Under the pieces are notes generated by a model. The model did not search any database, was not told where the DNA came from, and was given only the letters and a program-made list of their open reading frames with translations. Shown here piece by piece: positions 32,150 through 43,411 of a stretch of 64,000 bases of DNA. Within the stretch, counting starts at the first letter, position 1. Each line of letters begins with the position of its first letter. Source of the stretch: Tenebrio molitor (Eukaryota > Arthropoda > Insecta > Coleoptera > Tenebrionidae); the NCBI RefSeq assembly GCF_963966145.1, contig NC_091052.1, positions 20,088,001 through 20,152,000 of the forward strand, given 5' to 3'. A program made the translations under genes and the position numbers.

Positions 32150-33620
32150 GTAATGATCTAATACATTACTTCTTTCCGGCAAATATTCGAACCTGCGCAA
32201 AACTGATACAATTGTGGTGGTGATTGTTATCGAAGCGGAGGGGCCCTACGTTGTGTTTTTCTTTTGGCGAAAAAGGTTCGGAATGCAAACGATGAGGGTT
32301 CGAGTTGGAAGAATACCGCAAAATAAAACACACATGTGAGGGACGCAAAATACCTTTTATTGAAAAATGCCTGTAATACTAATAACTTTGATTAAAAATG
32401 AAACGAATCCAAAATAACAGAAATTAAGTTTAACGAAGTAAAGTAAATTAACTAGCTGAGACCATTGCAAAGACAAACAACAAGATTAAGGCGGCCACAC
32501 TTAAAACAAACAGAAAACAGGTAAATGACAGACAAAATGACAAGTTAAAGTTTGCAAAACCAGTAAACAAATTATAATGCAGTTATCACAGACAGGAACG
32601 GATAAAAACCCTTTTTAAAACCGCATCCCAGGTATTACTCATATTTTACAATTCGATTAAAAATGGCAAAACTATGCTTAATTAGGAAATACGCAATCAA
32701 GGTACACCAACAGGAGCTTACGAGCTGGAGGTAACAAACTCTCGGTCGCGAGGGGACTCAGAAGAATAATCTGAATCGTCTTGAGATCAAGCGACGTTTA
32801 TAGATACTCGGGGTAAAGCGCGTCGGGCCATGTTACCGACCAATAACGAGTGATAAAAGCGTCTCGGAGTTGTACGATTAGCATTCCTAAACCACATAAA
32901 GCAAGGACTAGGTCCGCCGTCCCTAACCAACCGCTTACCGACAAACATCGAGGTCTCTATAACCGCCGCGGGGCTTCACGTCAGCATCCCAGAGCCGCAT
33001 ACAGCAAGGCTTAGGTCCGCCTTCACTAACTAACCGTTGACCCAACAGAAATTTACTAGAAAACCCCACGACATCCTGAACGTCGCCTACCACCCATAGG
33101 GTCGTACCTAGAACATTCTAAACTCTGACTCATCCGAAACCTAGCGACACATTGTAAAAACGATTTTTAATGCAACAAACAACAAAAGTTACAATATCAT
33201 AAATATCAGTAACAACATAAGTAACGCCACCCTCTCTCCGTGACTACGAATGCTACAATCGCTAAATTAAAATGGCGGGTAAACTGCCGTTAGAAAATGT
33301 TGGCGAAAGAAAAAAAAAACAAAATGGACGCACGTGAGTCAGACAACCGCTACTAATTTGCAAACTTAACTGATTGCCTGAAAATGACATCTTCCAGGAG
33401 AAACTTACGGGGTGAGGCTTAAAATTAACAACTGGGTGCTTCTCGAGAGAAACAGCATTCAACAAAATAATATCTACAAACATATCCTCTACCACGTGGT
33501 GCTGGTACCAAAACAAAGACCACGAACGCGGGATAATTTACCCTGTGCGGATTGAAACGTCTAGCTGCTCACGGGGACACAAAATATCTACCCAGGACGG
33601 TAGAAAAAATGGATCACTTT
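32150..33620 (-). mobile_element. Retroelement of unassigned type, copy A (3' part)
   Basis: Shares more than 1 kb with 60970-63162 in the opposite orientation. The sense (minus) order is as follows. A coding-like piece at 33516-33262 contains HHVVEDMFVDIILLN and VSLEKHPVVNFK. Next is a 3' region with two diverged tandem units of about 125 bp (each with CTTGCT.TATG.GG.T). Then a long tract ends with AATAAAAGGTATTTTGCGTC and about 190 further bases to CATTACA. An AATAAA placed inside a conserved 3' block ending in CA suggests an LTR, but no second LTR or primer site is visible. The peptide is conserved in copy B, yet I do not recognise it. Confidence 0.6.
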
Positions 33621-33805
33621 CCACACGGTGTGTTATTTTAGAAAACTCCAAAACAGAACTAACTACCCTTACACCCATCCGTCCTCATTAAAGCAACAAC
33701 AACATAACAGAACCAATTTTTGGGATTGCGAGGGTATTCTCCTTATTGATTTTAAAGAGCGTAGGTAAAACTGCGGTTTCACAGAAATTGACCAAACACC
33801 TTATA

Positions 33806-34315
33806 CAAGATGTTAGGGAGTGGTCTCCCAAGAATTTCAGGGTGAGTTTATCAGGGAAAATAAAATTGGTCCCTGCAGTTTGGGACTGCTGAAATATTGC
33901 TTCGTGAACGAAAAAATCTTATATGTTTCGGTATCAGTGCGGTAGTTATCAAAGACTACCATTACGTTTTAGTTTTAAATAGCTCCCTCAATATCTCTAA
34001 TGAGATATTATCCGAAGGAGCTATTTAAAACTAAAACGTCATTGTGGCAGTAGGTATTCCATAAAATCTGACATAAAGGTATTGTTGTCTTTTGGTTTGC
34101 TAAGCAATTAACTTTCATTACAAAACGTTAACCATTTATTTAATTATTAAAAGAATAAAATGGTGCAGAAACTCTGAAACAGTGGGGTACCATTTAATAT
34201 TTTTATTTTTGAGAAAACCATTCATGTTGGGAAAAATGATATTTAACGTTTTCAACCACATTCTCCCTCACACACTCACTTTGAAATTCTTGGGAAAACA
34301 TTCCTTAACACCCTG
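33806..34315. mobile_element. TIR element with internal palindrome (510 bp)
   Basis: The ends CAAGATGTTAGGGAGTGGTC and its diverged partner near AACACCCTG (34315) share CCCAAGAATTTCA and its inverse. TA precedes the left end (33804-33805); the right flank reads TG. Inside is a perfect 23-bp palindrome arm pair (33964-33986 and 34017-34039, ACGTTTTAGTTTTAAATAG in each). Non-coding. Confidence 0.6.
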
Positions 34316-34616
34316 TGTATTGGTATATGGAGCATATTCATCAGATTTTTTCCAAATTTAAAATCGCTGCACTAATTTTCAACCATATACGAAAGGAACA
34401 AACTCATTTACTCTCGTATTTCCACTTTAACGCACTAGTGTAAAAAAAATATGAGATACATAATCGATTTAAAATTTATTGAAAGCATGGAAACATTTTA
34501 GTAATTACTAATTAAGTAATGAAAAGTAGTAAGGAATTAGTAATTAAGAAGTATTTAAGTATGTTTTAATATGTAAAGGTTCGCATAGAGATAAAATCTT
34601 GTACGATACGTGAAAC
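34316..34616. other. Non-coding DNA
   Basis: AT-rich, nothing identified. Confidence 0.4.
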
Positions 34617-34695
34617 GTGTTTTTTGTTCGACACTGTCAGAATTTGAGAATTTTCTCCTGTGTGAACGGATTTTGATAAATGTCACAACTTGTGA
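34617..34695 (+). repeat. Interspersed repeat R, copy 2 (partial)
   Basis: TTTTTTGTTCGACACTGTCAG, GAATTTTCTCCTGTGTGAAC and TGATAAATGTCACAACTTGT match the repeat R blocks at 9191 and the uninterrupted form of the P-element target site. The rest of the repeat is missing. Confidence 0.7.
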
Positions 34696-35939
34696 ATGGC
34701 TGGAGATTTTTCAATGAATTTTTTTCAAAAATTTACGTCAGTTTTATTTTGTCTGTTGAGATGCCTGAAATGCAACACTGCAATCCACTGATAACTCCAT
34801 GTTAGCTGAAAACCGAACACGCACCCCAGTTATAAATTAGTTTGAACACCAGAGCGAACACGACAAATGGGTAATTTATTTTGGTCCGATCGCGTGCGAT
34901 TAGCCTTCACACTAATACTGTTAGCGTTAATTTTGAGCAGAACTACTTTTATGTCGACTATCGGCGGTCGCTATCCAATTTAATTAACCGATGGTCAGTA
35001 ATTACAGTTCAGGTGCATAATCAATTAATTAGACGAAACCCAATTGCGCATAATTAAATCAGAATTATAATTATCTACTAGTGCTTCGCTTCGTTTGCAG
35101 TTGGTGAACTTTCAGTATTGACGTTGAAAACTTCGAACGGTTCTGCCCATCAAAGTGAAACAAACCAAAACAATTTAATTTTCACGAATGTTTCGCAAGT
35201 TTAACTTCAAATAAAAGTGGAGAATTATTATTCTATTTCGAAACAAATGGCGAAATCTGAAAGAAACTTTTGATGAGTTTGTGAACTTTTGAACTGTATA
35301 TGACTATTATGTTTAAATGGAATTCAGGAAAGTTTTGCGAATATCTATTATTCAGCATTACAATATCTCATCCCTTGGCGAAGCGAGAAACAATGTCGTT
35401 TTTAATAAAAAGTGAATTAATGTGTAGCAAGGATCATTATGCAATGCGGTCTGAGAGTGATATTTTCAACAATTTAAGGGTTAAAAATTATATTCTCGTG
35501 TGGTTAGAACGTGTTAAAAAATCATCAACCACCGATTTATCATGAATTATGTAGGCAACAATTATTTTTGGTAGTATAATGGCGTTAATTAAATTTTAAT
35601 ATTTTATAAAAGTAACATTTCACAGAATTTAGCTTTTAAAATTTTAGCTTAACACAAAAATGGTTTTTGTGCTTTGCAACATTTTATTTATTTTTATAAT
35701 AATTGTAATAATGTTTCTGTAATTCAAATCTTCAGTTGTAGGGTTACATTTACGCACATACGCTTTTATGTCATGTCTTTGTTAATTAGAGAAGGCTTTA
35801 TTGAAACTAAAACAGAAAACACGGCCTCTTTTCAAACAAAAGGAATATTTAGAATCGTTATCATTTATAAGGAGCTATGAACCGAGGATGAAAGAACTTA
35901 AAAATTATTTTTAGTTTGTATGTTAACTAAAAGTATTAT
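34696..35939. other. Non-coding DNA
   Basis: No gene supported. The frames at 35300-35545 and 35674-35880 have no family features. Confidence 0.4.
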
Positions 35940-36319
35940 CTGTTTCAAAATCAAAAATCCACCACCTGTTGAATTATGTTGGCAGAAAAAATAAATCCCT
36001 AGAAAAAGTTTATTTTTTTTTGGGTTGGCTCAAGCTCCTGCCAAAATTTGACACTGAACTGTTGAAACGAAACACAAAATAATTATTATGTACAAAAGGG
36101 TTTTAGCTACCAGTACCATATCATACTTTTTGAGTGAAATAATAAAATGAGAATAAAAAACACGATGAACTACGACCAAAACAACTGACCAACAGTTTTC
36201 TTTCATAACCCCACTTTTTTCTGACACTTGCAGACACACTAAAAACAAAAGTCGGCGACGTTGTCGGTTGTATTTTCGAGGTAGAATGCACTGTTGGTGG
36301 ATTTTTGATTTTGAAACAG
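35940..36319. mobile_element. Short TIR element, family H, copy 2 (380 bp)
   Basis: Inverted ends CTGTTTCAAAATCAAAAATC and GATTTTTGATTTTGAAACAG. Direct ATTAT repeats flank it (35935-35939, 36320-36324), so the target duplication is 5 bp. The inner left part (CCACCACCTGTTG then ATGTTGG) is shared with the 871-1237 element. Non-coding. Confidence 0.78.
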
Positions 36320-36777
36320 ATTATACGTAGTAGTTTAAAAAAATAGTAGTTTATTTGACGAGTTTGTGTATAAATAAAATACACGAACGAGTTGAATACA
36401 ACGTTTTTTTGTTCGACGAGCCCCTTAAAGGCTCCAAATCGCTTAAAACCTTTAAAATTAGCTTGACGTTTCGTTTTGACAAGTTGTGACATTTATCAAA
36501 ATCCGTTCACATAGGAGAAAATCAGGGCGAACTCTATTTACCAGGCGAGAATATGGTCGTGGGGGTGTGACGTCAGCCGTCCAACGTTCGCACGTGCGAT
36601 CACAAAAAATGCAAGTGCATCAATTAGCATTTTACGTCTAGCCAGTTTATTTTTATTGTTGTGATAGGCTGTTTACTGCTAATTAATTTGGTTTTGAAAA
36701 ATCTTAGTAATGGTATGTTCTTTTACCCTTACAAATATGAGACATAATTGCTAGTTAATTTTTTTATTAGGTATAAA

Positions 36778-39700
36778 ATGCCCGATAGATGCTGTGTTCC
36801 GTGTTGCGAAAGCAATTATTGTTCTACCAAAGAAACTCAAGGTTACATTTCTGTTTTTCGCTTTCCAAGTAACCCCCAGTTATTTAATAAATGGGTAAAG
36901 TCGATTCCGAGAGAGAATTGGGCGCCATCTAAACGATCTGTGGTGTGCATAAAACATTTTGAGCCACACTTTATTTTGACCAGTTACCATTATCCAACCG
37001 CGTCAGGACAAACTCAAACTTACCACTGTGATCGGCCCAAATTAAAACCTGAAGCATATCCAACGATTTTTTTGGGTGCGCCTAAGTATCTAACTAAGCT
37101 GGTAAAGCCACCCAGGAAATCACCGGACGAACGAAGAAATCAAATAAAAGATCGAGAAATTCATAGTCAAAATGAGTTTCAAGACTCAAGAGACACGGAG
37201 AAAAGATGTTATTTTAAATTTTGATTTTTTAAAGCAAGATTTAGCGTCATGCATTAATAAATTTAATACGGACAATAATTTACACATCGAATTTAAAATA
37301 AAACCAACCGGCGGAGTAGTCATTTACAAAATGAATTATGAATTGATGAAGTGTGATTTCTACGTAGAAATTTCTGAAGACTTGGTACCAAAGATTTATG
37401 TACAATATACAATTATGAGTATTGAAGAAGTTCAACTTATTATTGGAGCCAAAGTTCTCTCTAAATGGTCTAAATTAAAAGAAGTTTTGGAGCACATTTG
37501 CCTAAAAAATTACGCCCTAACCATAGATTCTGCTTTAGAAACTTTAAAAAAGCATTTTCAAAAATTGATAAATATTATATCAAAAACAACAGCCAGTGAG
37601 ATACAAATTGCACAACTGAACTTTCTGGAAGAGCAGATATTTCTTTTATTTAAACAACAGAAACGTTATTCCTCAAAAATACTAATGATTTCTCTACTAA
37701 TTTCCCTCCAGTCAAAAAAATATTACGAAGCTTTGAGGGCCAACAGTATTCTTCAGCCACCTCATCCTAAATATCTTCAACAACTTACTTCGTCTCTTAA
37801 GGTTTCACCAGACAAGTCACTGCACAATAATCATTTTCTTAAGGTTATTAGCAGCAAATTGAGTGACTTAGAAAAGTGGGTAGTTTTAGAAGCTGACGAA
37901 ATACAGTCGCTACAAAGTATGGCAACAGTTAAATATTTCGAGAATACTTTCTTGGGAATCTTTGAGATTTGGTATGGAGTTAAGAGCATTTAAATTCTAT
38001 TCTTTGCAATTTTTTCAGTTTTATACCATCATTTATTTTCGAGATAGAAAGCTAACTAGAATTTTTTTAAATGGCAACAAGGGTTAATTTTATGATTTTT
38101 GAAGAGATTTTTTTTCTGAATTCAATGATGTATTACATGTAATAATAGTTTACATAACAACCCTAAAAAAATTTTTTAAAATTTAATTCAAAAATAAATA
38201 AACGTAGCTACCGTTTGAGGCTCTTTTTATTAAACCTATCAAACCGTTTGTTGGAATTCTTTGAAATTTGCTACGGAGTTAAGAGCATTTAAATTCTATA
38301 ATTTGTAATTTTTTTTAGTTTAATACCTTCATTTGTTTTCGAGATACAAAGCTAACTTGAATTTTTTGAAATGGCAACATGGGTTAATTTCATGATAAAG
38401 AGTGTTTTTTTTTTTTAATTCAACACTGTATCACATAATGACCGTTTAATTTTTTGTGTGGCATCAAAAGTGTCATCACTTCAGCACAGCTTCGTTTCCT
38501 ATCACCATATCCAATCATCATTAGAACTTCTATCTGCTCGGTTTCACTTAAATGAGGCATTTTTATAATAAATAAATAAGTAATAAATAAATTAATAATA
38601 GAAACTGTTTTCAAAGATAACTGTTTATTTACTTTTGAATTAAAATTAAAAAAAAAATTTTGACCATTCTTATGTAAACTATTATTACATGTGATACATC
38701 GTTGAATTCAGAAAAAAAAAAACCTCTTTTCAAAAATCATAAAATTAACCCCTATTGCCATTTAAAAAAATTCAAGTTAGCCTTGTATCTCGAAAATAAA
38801 TGAAGGTATAAAACTGAAAAAATTGAAAAGAATAGAACTTAAATGCTCTTAACTCCTTACCAAATCTCAAGGATTTCCGAGAAACCATTCTCGAGATATT
38901 TAACTGTTGCCATACTTTGTAGCGACCCTGTATATGTTAAAGAAGCCGTTGAATATAAGTCTGGAGCACTTACAGGTTTCGCTAAAAATTCAAACGAAAT
39001 TATTCAAGCAAAAACCATTCAAGCTTTTTTAATTTCTTCATGTTTCTCCAGTTATGAACACGTGGTTAATTTGACGCCAGTAAAGAGTATTTCTGGTTCC
39101 CAATTGGCCGAAATTACCAAGCAAGTTGTTTTTCTTCTTGAACAAGCAGGATTTAAAGTTTTATGCGTTATATCTGACAACAATCGTATCGATCAAAACA
39201 TGTTTTCAATTTTACACCAAAGTGCGAAAGATGATGCCACTCTATATTTTCCAACTCTTGAACATCCAGTTTTTTATATGTTTGACACAGTTCATATAAT
39301 AAAGTGCGTTCGAAACAACTGGATTAATGCAAAAGATACTGAGAAAACATTGATAACACCTATATTTGGTAATTATTTTGAAACGATTGATACAAACAAG
39401 GAAAATGTTGCCAAAGTCAAATTTACAGATTTGAGAACAATATATAAAAATGAATCTAGTCTTTTGCTCAAAAAGGCATTTCGATTAAATCACAAGACTG
39501 TATATTCTAGTAGTTTCGATAAACAAAAGGTGATTTTAGCGTTAAATGTTTTTCATGAGAGTACTTTGCCGCATTACTGTCACATGGATTTGAAAAAACT
39601 GCAGAATTTGTAAATATTATCTGGAAGTGGTGGTCGATTGTAAATATTCAAAACTGTTTGTTTGGACAAAAAAAAAGGAACCATCTTAGTGAACCATTTA

Positions 39701-40606
39701 CAACAGTAAATGACCAACGATTCGATTTTTTGTCAAACTTTGTTACGTGGATTGAAAAATGGCAAAAACTTTCACATAAATTTAAGGGGCATTATATTAA
39801 GTCCAGATACCAGTAAAGCCCTTATTCAAAGCACAAACGCTTTAAGTTGTATTATTAGATATTGTTTGGAGACAATAAAAGTACCATATGTCTTACTGGG
39901 AAAGTTTCAGACTGATAAGTTAGAAAAACGATTTAGTATGTATCGACAGTTTAATGGAGGCAATTATAATGTAAGCGTTACACAAGTAATGGAAACTGAA
40001 AAAAAAACTCAGAATAAAAAGTGTGCTAGGCATTAAATCCGCCAGATATGGAATGGTTCCTTTGGATGTTAGTAATTTAGAAGTATCTAATGATGAACCA
40101 GATAAGGACACGCAATTTAGCATTGAATACATTCAACGGTTATATGAATCCGATATGCTTCATTTAAACTGCAAACTAAAGTTGCTTGCAAAAATTGTGT
40201 TGAATTATTATTGGGAACTGAATTTGACAGCACATATGTGCAAATTATCAACCGAGGCGGTCTAACTGTTCCCTCAAATTTGGTGTTAGGTATTGGAAAA
40301 CACTCTTTAAATATTATGCAACTCCTAGTTTCCTCAAATTTTGAAAACAGTTTTATAATGCAAGAAATAAATCATTTTAAAATTTTGAAAACACTAATCC
40401 AGAAAAGAATTAATGATGACGAAGAATTGAAATTTGCATTTTCTGTATCTTGTGTCTGTAACAACACGTTTAATATTGTGCAACAAGTTATCAGCATGAT
40501 GTGCAATATCTTATTATCCAATTATAAAAAAATTAGAAACAATCGATCAGCAGCGCAAAAAATGGGTGTTGATAACCGTAAAAGAAAACTACAGACTTTA
40601 AAATAG
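36778..40606 (+). pseudogene. P-element transposase with THAP domain, frameshifted and interrupted
   Basis: The protein starts at ATG 36778 (MPDRCCVPCCES) with a THAP C2CH zinc finger: CVPC, FNKWVKSI, CIKHFEPHF. This is the DNA-binding domain of P transposases and THAP9. A frame change near 37180-37220 leads to the middle region (to about 37903), ending at the first catalytic aspartate (LEADEI). A 1027-bp insertion sits in the next codon. The catalytic core resumes at 38933 (YVKEAVEYKSGALTGF) with LEQAGFKVLCVISDNNR and FDTVHIIKCVRNNWI, both strong P signatures. Frameshifts follow near 39610, 39780, 40030 and 40230, around LGKFQTDKLEKRFSMYRQF and the C-terminus (TLK, stop 40606). No intact protein can be made. 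Confidence 0.9.
37904..38930 (-). mobile_element. Mariner-type element inside the P transposase (1027 bp)
   Basis: TA duplications (37902-37903, 38931-38932) flank long inverted ends (about 240 bp) starting CAGTCGCTACAAAGTATGGC and ending ATACTTTGTAGCGACCCTG. Part of the left end (about 37950-38110) is repeated once more at about 38240-38400. On the minus strand 38570-38420 encodes PHLSETEQIEVLMMIGYGDR, the start of an insect mariner-type transposase, so it is a deletion derivative. Removal restores an uninterrupted P-transposase frame. Confidence 0.85.
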
Positions 40607-40654
40607 ATTTTTCTAATTTTGACATATAAAGTGACACTTTTCAAAATTAATTGA

Positions 40655-40725
40655 GGTTGGGAAACGTCACACTTTTCGTAACTGGTTACGAAAAGTAAAA
40701 TCTTTCCTAACTGGTTAGGAAAAAT
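40655..40725. repeat. Two adjacent palindromes
   Basis: ACTTTTCGTAACTGGTTACG followed by AAAAGT, and TTTCCTAACTGGTTAGGAAA. Both centre on AACTGGTT. They lie inside the P element after the transposase. Confidence 0.7.
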
Positions 40726-40899
40726 TTATTGTATCATCAATTTGACACTGTCATATTTTTTGTTTTTAAGCAAAATAACCGTGCCTACTTACCTACTTGA
40801 TATTTTAACACAATAATAATTTATTATTAATGAAATTCATTACTTCGTTTAACGTTTGAAGAAACTTTTTTTTTGTCAAAATTAGAAAAAATCTTGTAT

Positions 40900-41016
40900 G
40901 TAACACTTTAGGAAATGCAATTTTGTGTAACTCGTGTGATTTTGCGGGATCTCGCTGCGCTCGTCCCGCAAATATTCCACTCGTTACACAAAATAACGCA
41001 TTTCCTAACTGGTTAC
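40900..41016. repeat. CG-rich-centred palindrome inside the P element
   Basis: GTAAC..TTAGGAAATGC and TTTTGTGTAAC at the left pair with GTTACACAAAATAACGCATT and TCCTAACTGGTTAC at the right. The centre is GCGGGATCTCGCTGCGCTCG followed by TCCCGC. The outer TTAGGAAA and GGTTAC motifs are shared with 40655-40725. Confidence 0.75.
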
Positions 41017-41479
41017 ATAAATAGCTATTATTTATTAATTTAAATTGTATGCACATATTATATATTTTTTTCTTATTCTGTCTGAATCACTTATTATTTT
41101 TTAATATATGTTTACTAGTTTCCTCTTAATATGCCTTGTTTTGTTTTAAATTAATCCATTTTTTACTTTGGTACATACCTACTGTAGGTGGGAACTCAGA
41201 ATAACCTGTTTGACTTCTTGTAACAACCATTATTTTTTGAAAAATGCTATAATAATTACTTCTTCATTTACTCTATTTTTTGATCAATCGTACAAAGTTT
41301 TTAAAGTTCTAAAACATCAGAAAATAGCAAAATCTGGGAAATTTGCGCGCCAACCTATGTTAAAGTCGGACGGCTGACGTCACGCGGACCTTGCGAAGTG
41401 GGGGTTACACTCTCGTCTGGTAAATAGAGTTCGCCGTGAGAAAATTCTTAAATTCTGACAGTGTCGAACAAAAAATTTA

Positions 41480-42267
41480 TATAAGAGATCACGGAAGAAA
41501 TGCTACAAAAAAAAAACGAACCGAATAAACAAAAACCCTAGAAAAGAAATACAAGTAAAAAGGTAAAGGAGTGAAGAAACAAGCTAAAAGAGACAAAAAA
41601 ATTATATAAATAGAAAATTGGAAATGTGTGAGAAAGCAGCAAGAAAAAACGATCTGCAGACACAGTACAACCTAATACGCAGCCTGAAAAGAAGTAACTA
41701 CATAAGAAATAGAGAAGTGAGAGATAAGCAAGGAAACAAACTCAAAGCCGATAAAGAAATACTAAATAGATGGAAAGAATTATTTGAAGAAATCTATGCA
41801 CAACAGGAAATTAATCAAGGGGTCAAAGACGAAAACAACATAGAGATTCTAAACATAGACACGGAAAAAATTGGTAAAGACGAAATCAGAGCGGCATTGA
41901 AGCGAATGAAGGATGAGAGAGCACCAAGAGGAGATAATATACCAACAGAATTACTAAAATCAGACACCGAACAAACAGTAGAAATCTTACAGAGATTGTC
42001 CAATATGATATGGGAAAAGGAAGAAATACCGAACGAATGGAAGGAGGGAGTAATAATAAAAATACCAAAAAAAGGTCATCTCACCAAGTGCGACAACTGG
42101 AGAGCAATAACATTACTACCCCCAGTGTCAATCGTAATAGCAAGAATACTACTAGAAACAATCAAACCAGAGATATGGAAAAAGCTGAGGAAAAATCAAG
42201 CAGGATTCCAAGCAAGATGCTCCACGATAGACCACATAATGCACATTGAGAATAATAAATTCTGGAA
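41480..42267 (+). pseudogene. RTE-type non-LTR retrotransposon fragment
   Basis: The frame 41618-42267 reads as the linker and start of the reverse transcriptase of RTE/BovB-type elements: LNRWKELFEEIY, EIRAALKRMKDERAPRGDNI, PNEWKEGVIIKIPKKG, NWRAITLLPP, KNQAGFQARCSTIDHI. The preceding 140 bases are A-rich and continue the theme with stops. It ends before the catalytic YADD because a TIR element (42268-42761) takes over. Endonuclease and 3' end are absent. It lies just outside the repeat R border and shows typical A-rich RTE codon use. Confidence 0.85.
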
Positions 42268-42761
42268 CACTGACCGGCACAAAAAACGACTCATTTTGAT
42301 TTCTTTAATAAATGATCTTGAAATTATATTTGTGTTTATTTTTCTTTAATATAGGTAAATTAGGATATTTTCAATGATCGGAAGTGCTATGGACACCATT
42401 GTAACCGAATTGTTTTGTTTAAATAAATTATTACTTAGAAAATTTGCGCTACTTCCATGTTGTGTTTTTGTCGGTTGATTTACGTGTTAAAAGATTTAAT
42501 TTGACAATACGAGATACTAATTCAAAATGCTGTTTTTTCATAACATTATTTTTTTTCTAAAAAATTACTTTTATTTTTTTTTATTAAAATTTTACTTGCT
42601 GTGTTTAATGTTTTGTTTGTCGGATATTCTTTGGCAAAGAATAATTTAAATAACACTTATCAATACAACATGATATCAAAAAGTTTTTCTAAGACAATGA
42701 ATTACTTGATTATGATTATATTAATAAAATCAAAGTGAGTCGTTTTTTGTGCCGGTCCGTG
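42268..42761. mobile_element. TIR element with CACNGACCGGCAC ends (494 bp)
   Basis: CACTGACCGGCACAAAAAAC at the left and GTTTTTTGTGCCGGTCCGTG at the right, continuing GACTCA(T/C)TTTGATTT in both arms. No coding capacity. No clear target duplication, so the borders could be off by a few bases. Confidence 0.75.
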
Positions 42762-43400
42762 TATTAAAGGCACTCACTCGCTACACTCGTTCGTGCTTTA
42801 AACAGTTTCGATTATTAATCGCCTTCATTAACAAACTAGTTTATTAAATAACTATTTTTTAATTCCATTAAAATAAGTTAATTTTTTTCATTGATTTTAG
42901 TGTTAGAAGTGTCACTTAGTGGAAAAAAGTTATGACGTCATCAACTTTTTTAACTGTTTGGTTTTAATCCATAAATGAACGATATACATTTTCTACAAAT
43001 GTACAAATTATAACATTATTACACCCATTCCTAAAATTTTTCATTTTAGTGTCTATACTCGTCTAAATGTGGTGTACGAATTTTTTGACAAATTGTCTTA
43101 AAGTCTTTCCTTGTTGAAATTGTTGAAAAATCAACTGGAGAGGAAGACATTGTAGGTTTATTACGCATATACACTAATGGGGTTGTAGGTATGTACTGTT
43201 ATATGATGTCTATCCAATTGTTGATTGCAAAAATATGAAAAATAGGGGTCTGTAGGTACAAAGGAAAATTAAAAATTATTTGAACGTGGATAAGATGTTG
43301 TTGATAACAGTATGGTTATGGTTGAGGATATTGTGATTAACGACAACAATGATGAGAGCGATGATTTTATTATTTTGTATAATGAATCTGGGATTAGCAA
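42762..43400. other. Non-coding DNA
   Basis: Begins with a small hairpin (GGCACTCACTCGCTACACTC, GTTCGTGC). The rest is AT-rich with no gene seen. Confidence 0.4.
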
Positions 43401-43411
43401 CCATTTAGATG

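Larger units (their letters stand above)
36523..41438 (+). mobile_element. P-superfamily DNA transposon, full length but decayed (4916 bp)
   Basis: Terminal inverted repeats CAGGGCGAACTCTATTTACC and its partner ending GGTAAATAGAGTTCGCCGTG, about 27 bp with few mismatches. A second inverted pair follows inside (36568-36582 and 41368-41382, TGACGTCAGCCGTCC), like the subterminal repeats of Drosophila P. AGAAAAT flanks both sides (36516-36522, 41439-41445). Counting a shared G this is the 8-bp duplication typical of P elements. It carries a THAP-domain transposase in pieces, a mariner-type insertion (37904-38930), and palindromes between the transposase end and the right terminus. Inserted in repeat R. 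Confidence 0.92.
36340..41476 (-). repeat. Interspersed repeat R, copy 3, split by a P element
   Basis: The left piece is 36340-36522 and the right piece 41439-41476. With the P element and one duplication removed, the sequence continues through GAGAAAATTCTTAAATTCTG into GACAGTGTCGAAC and is the reverse complement of copies 1 and 2. Confidence 0.75.
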
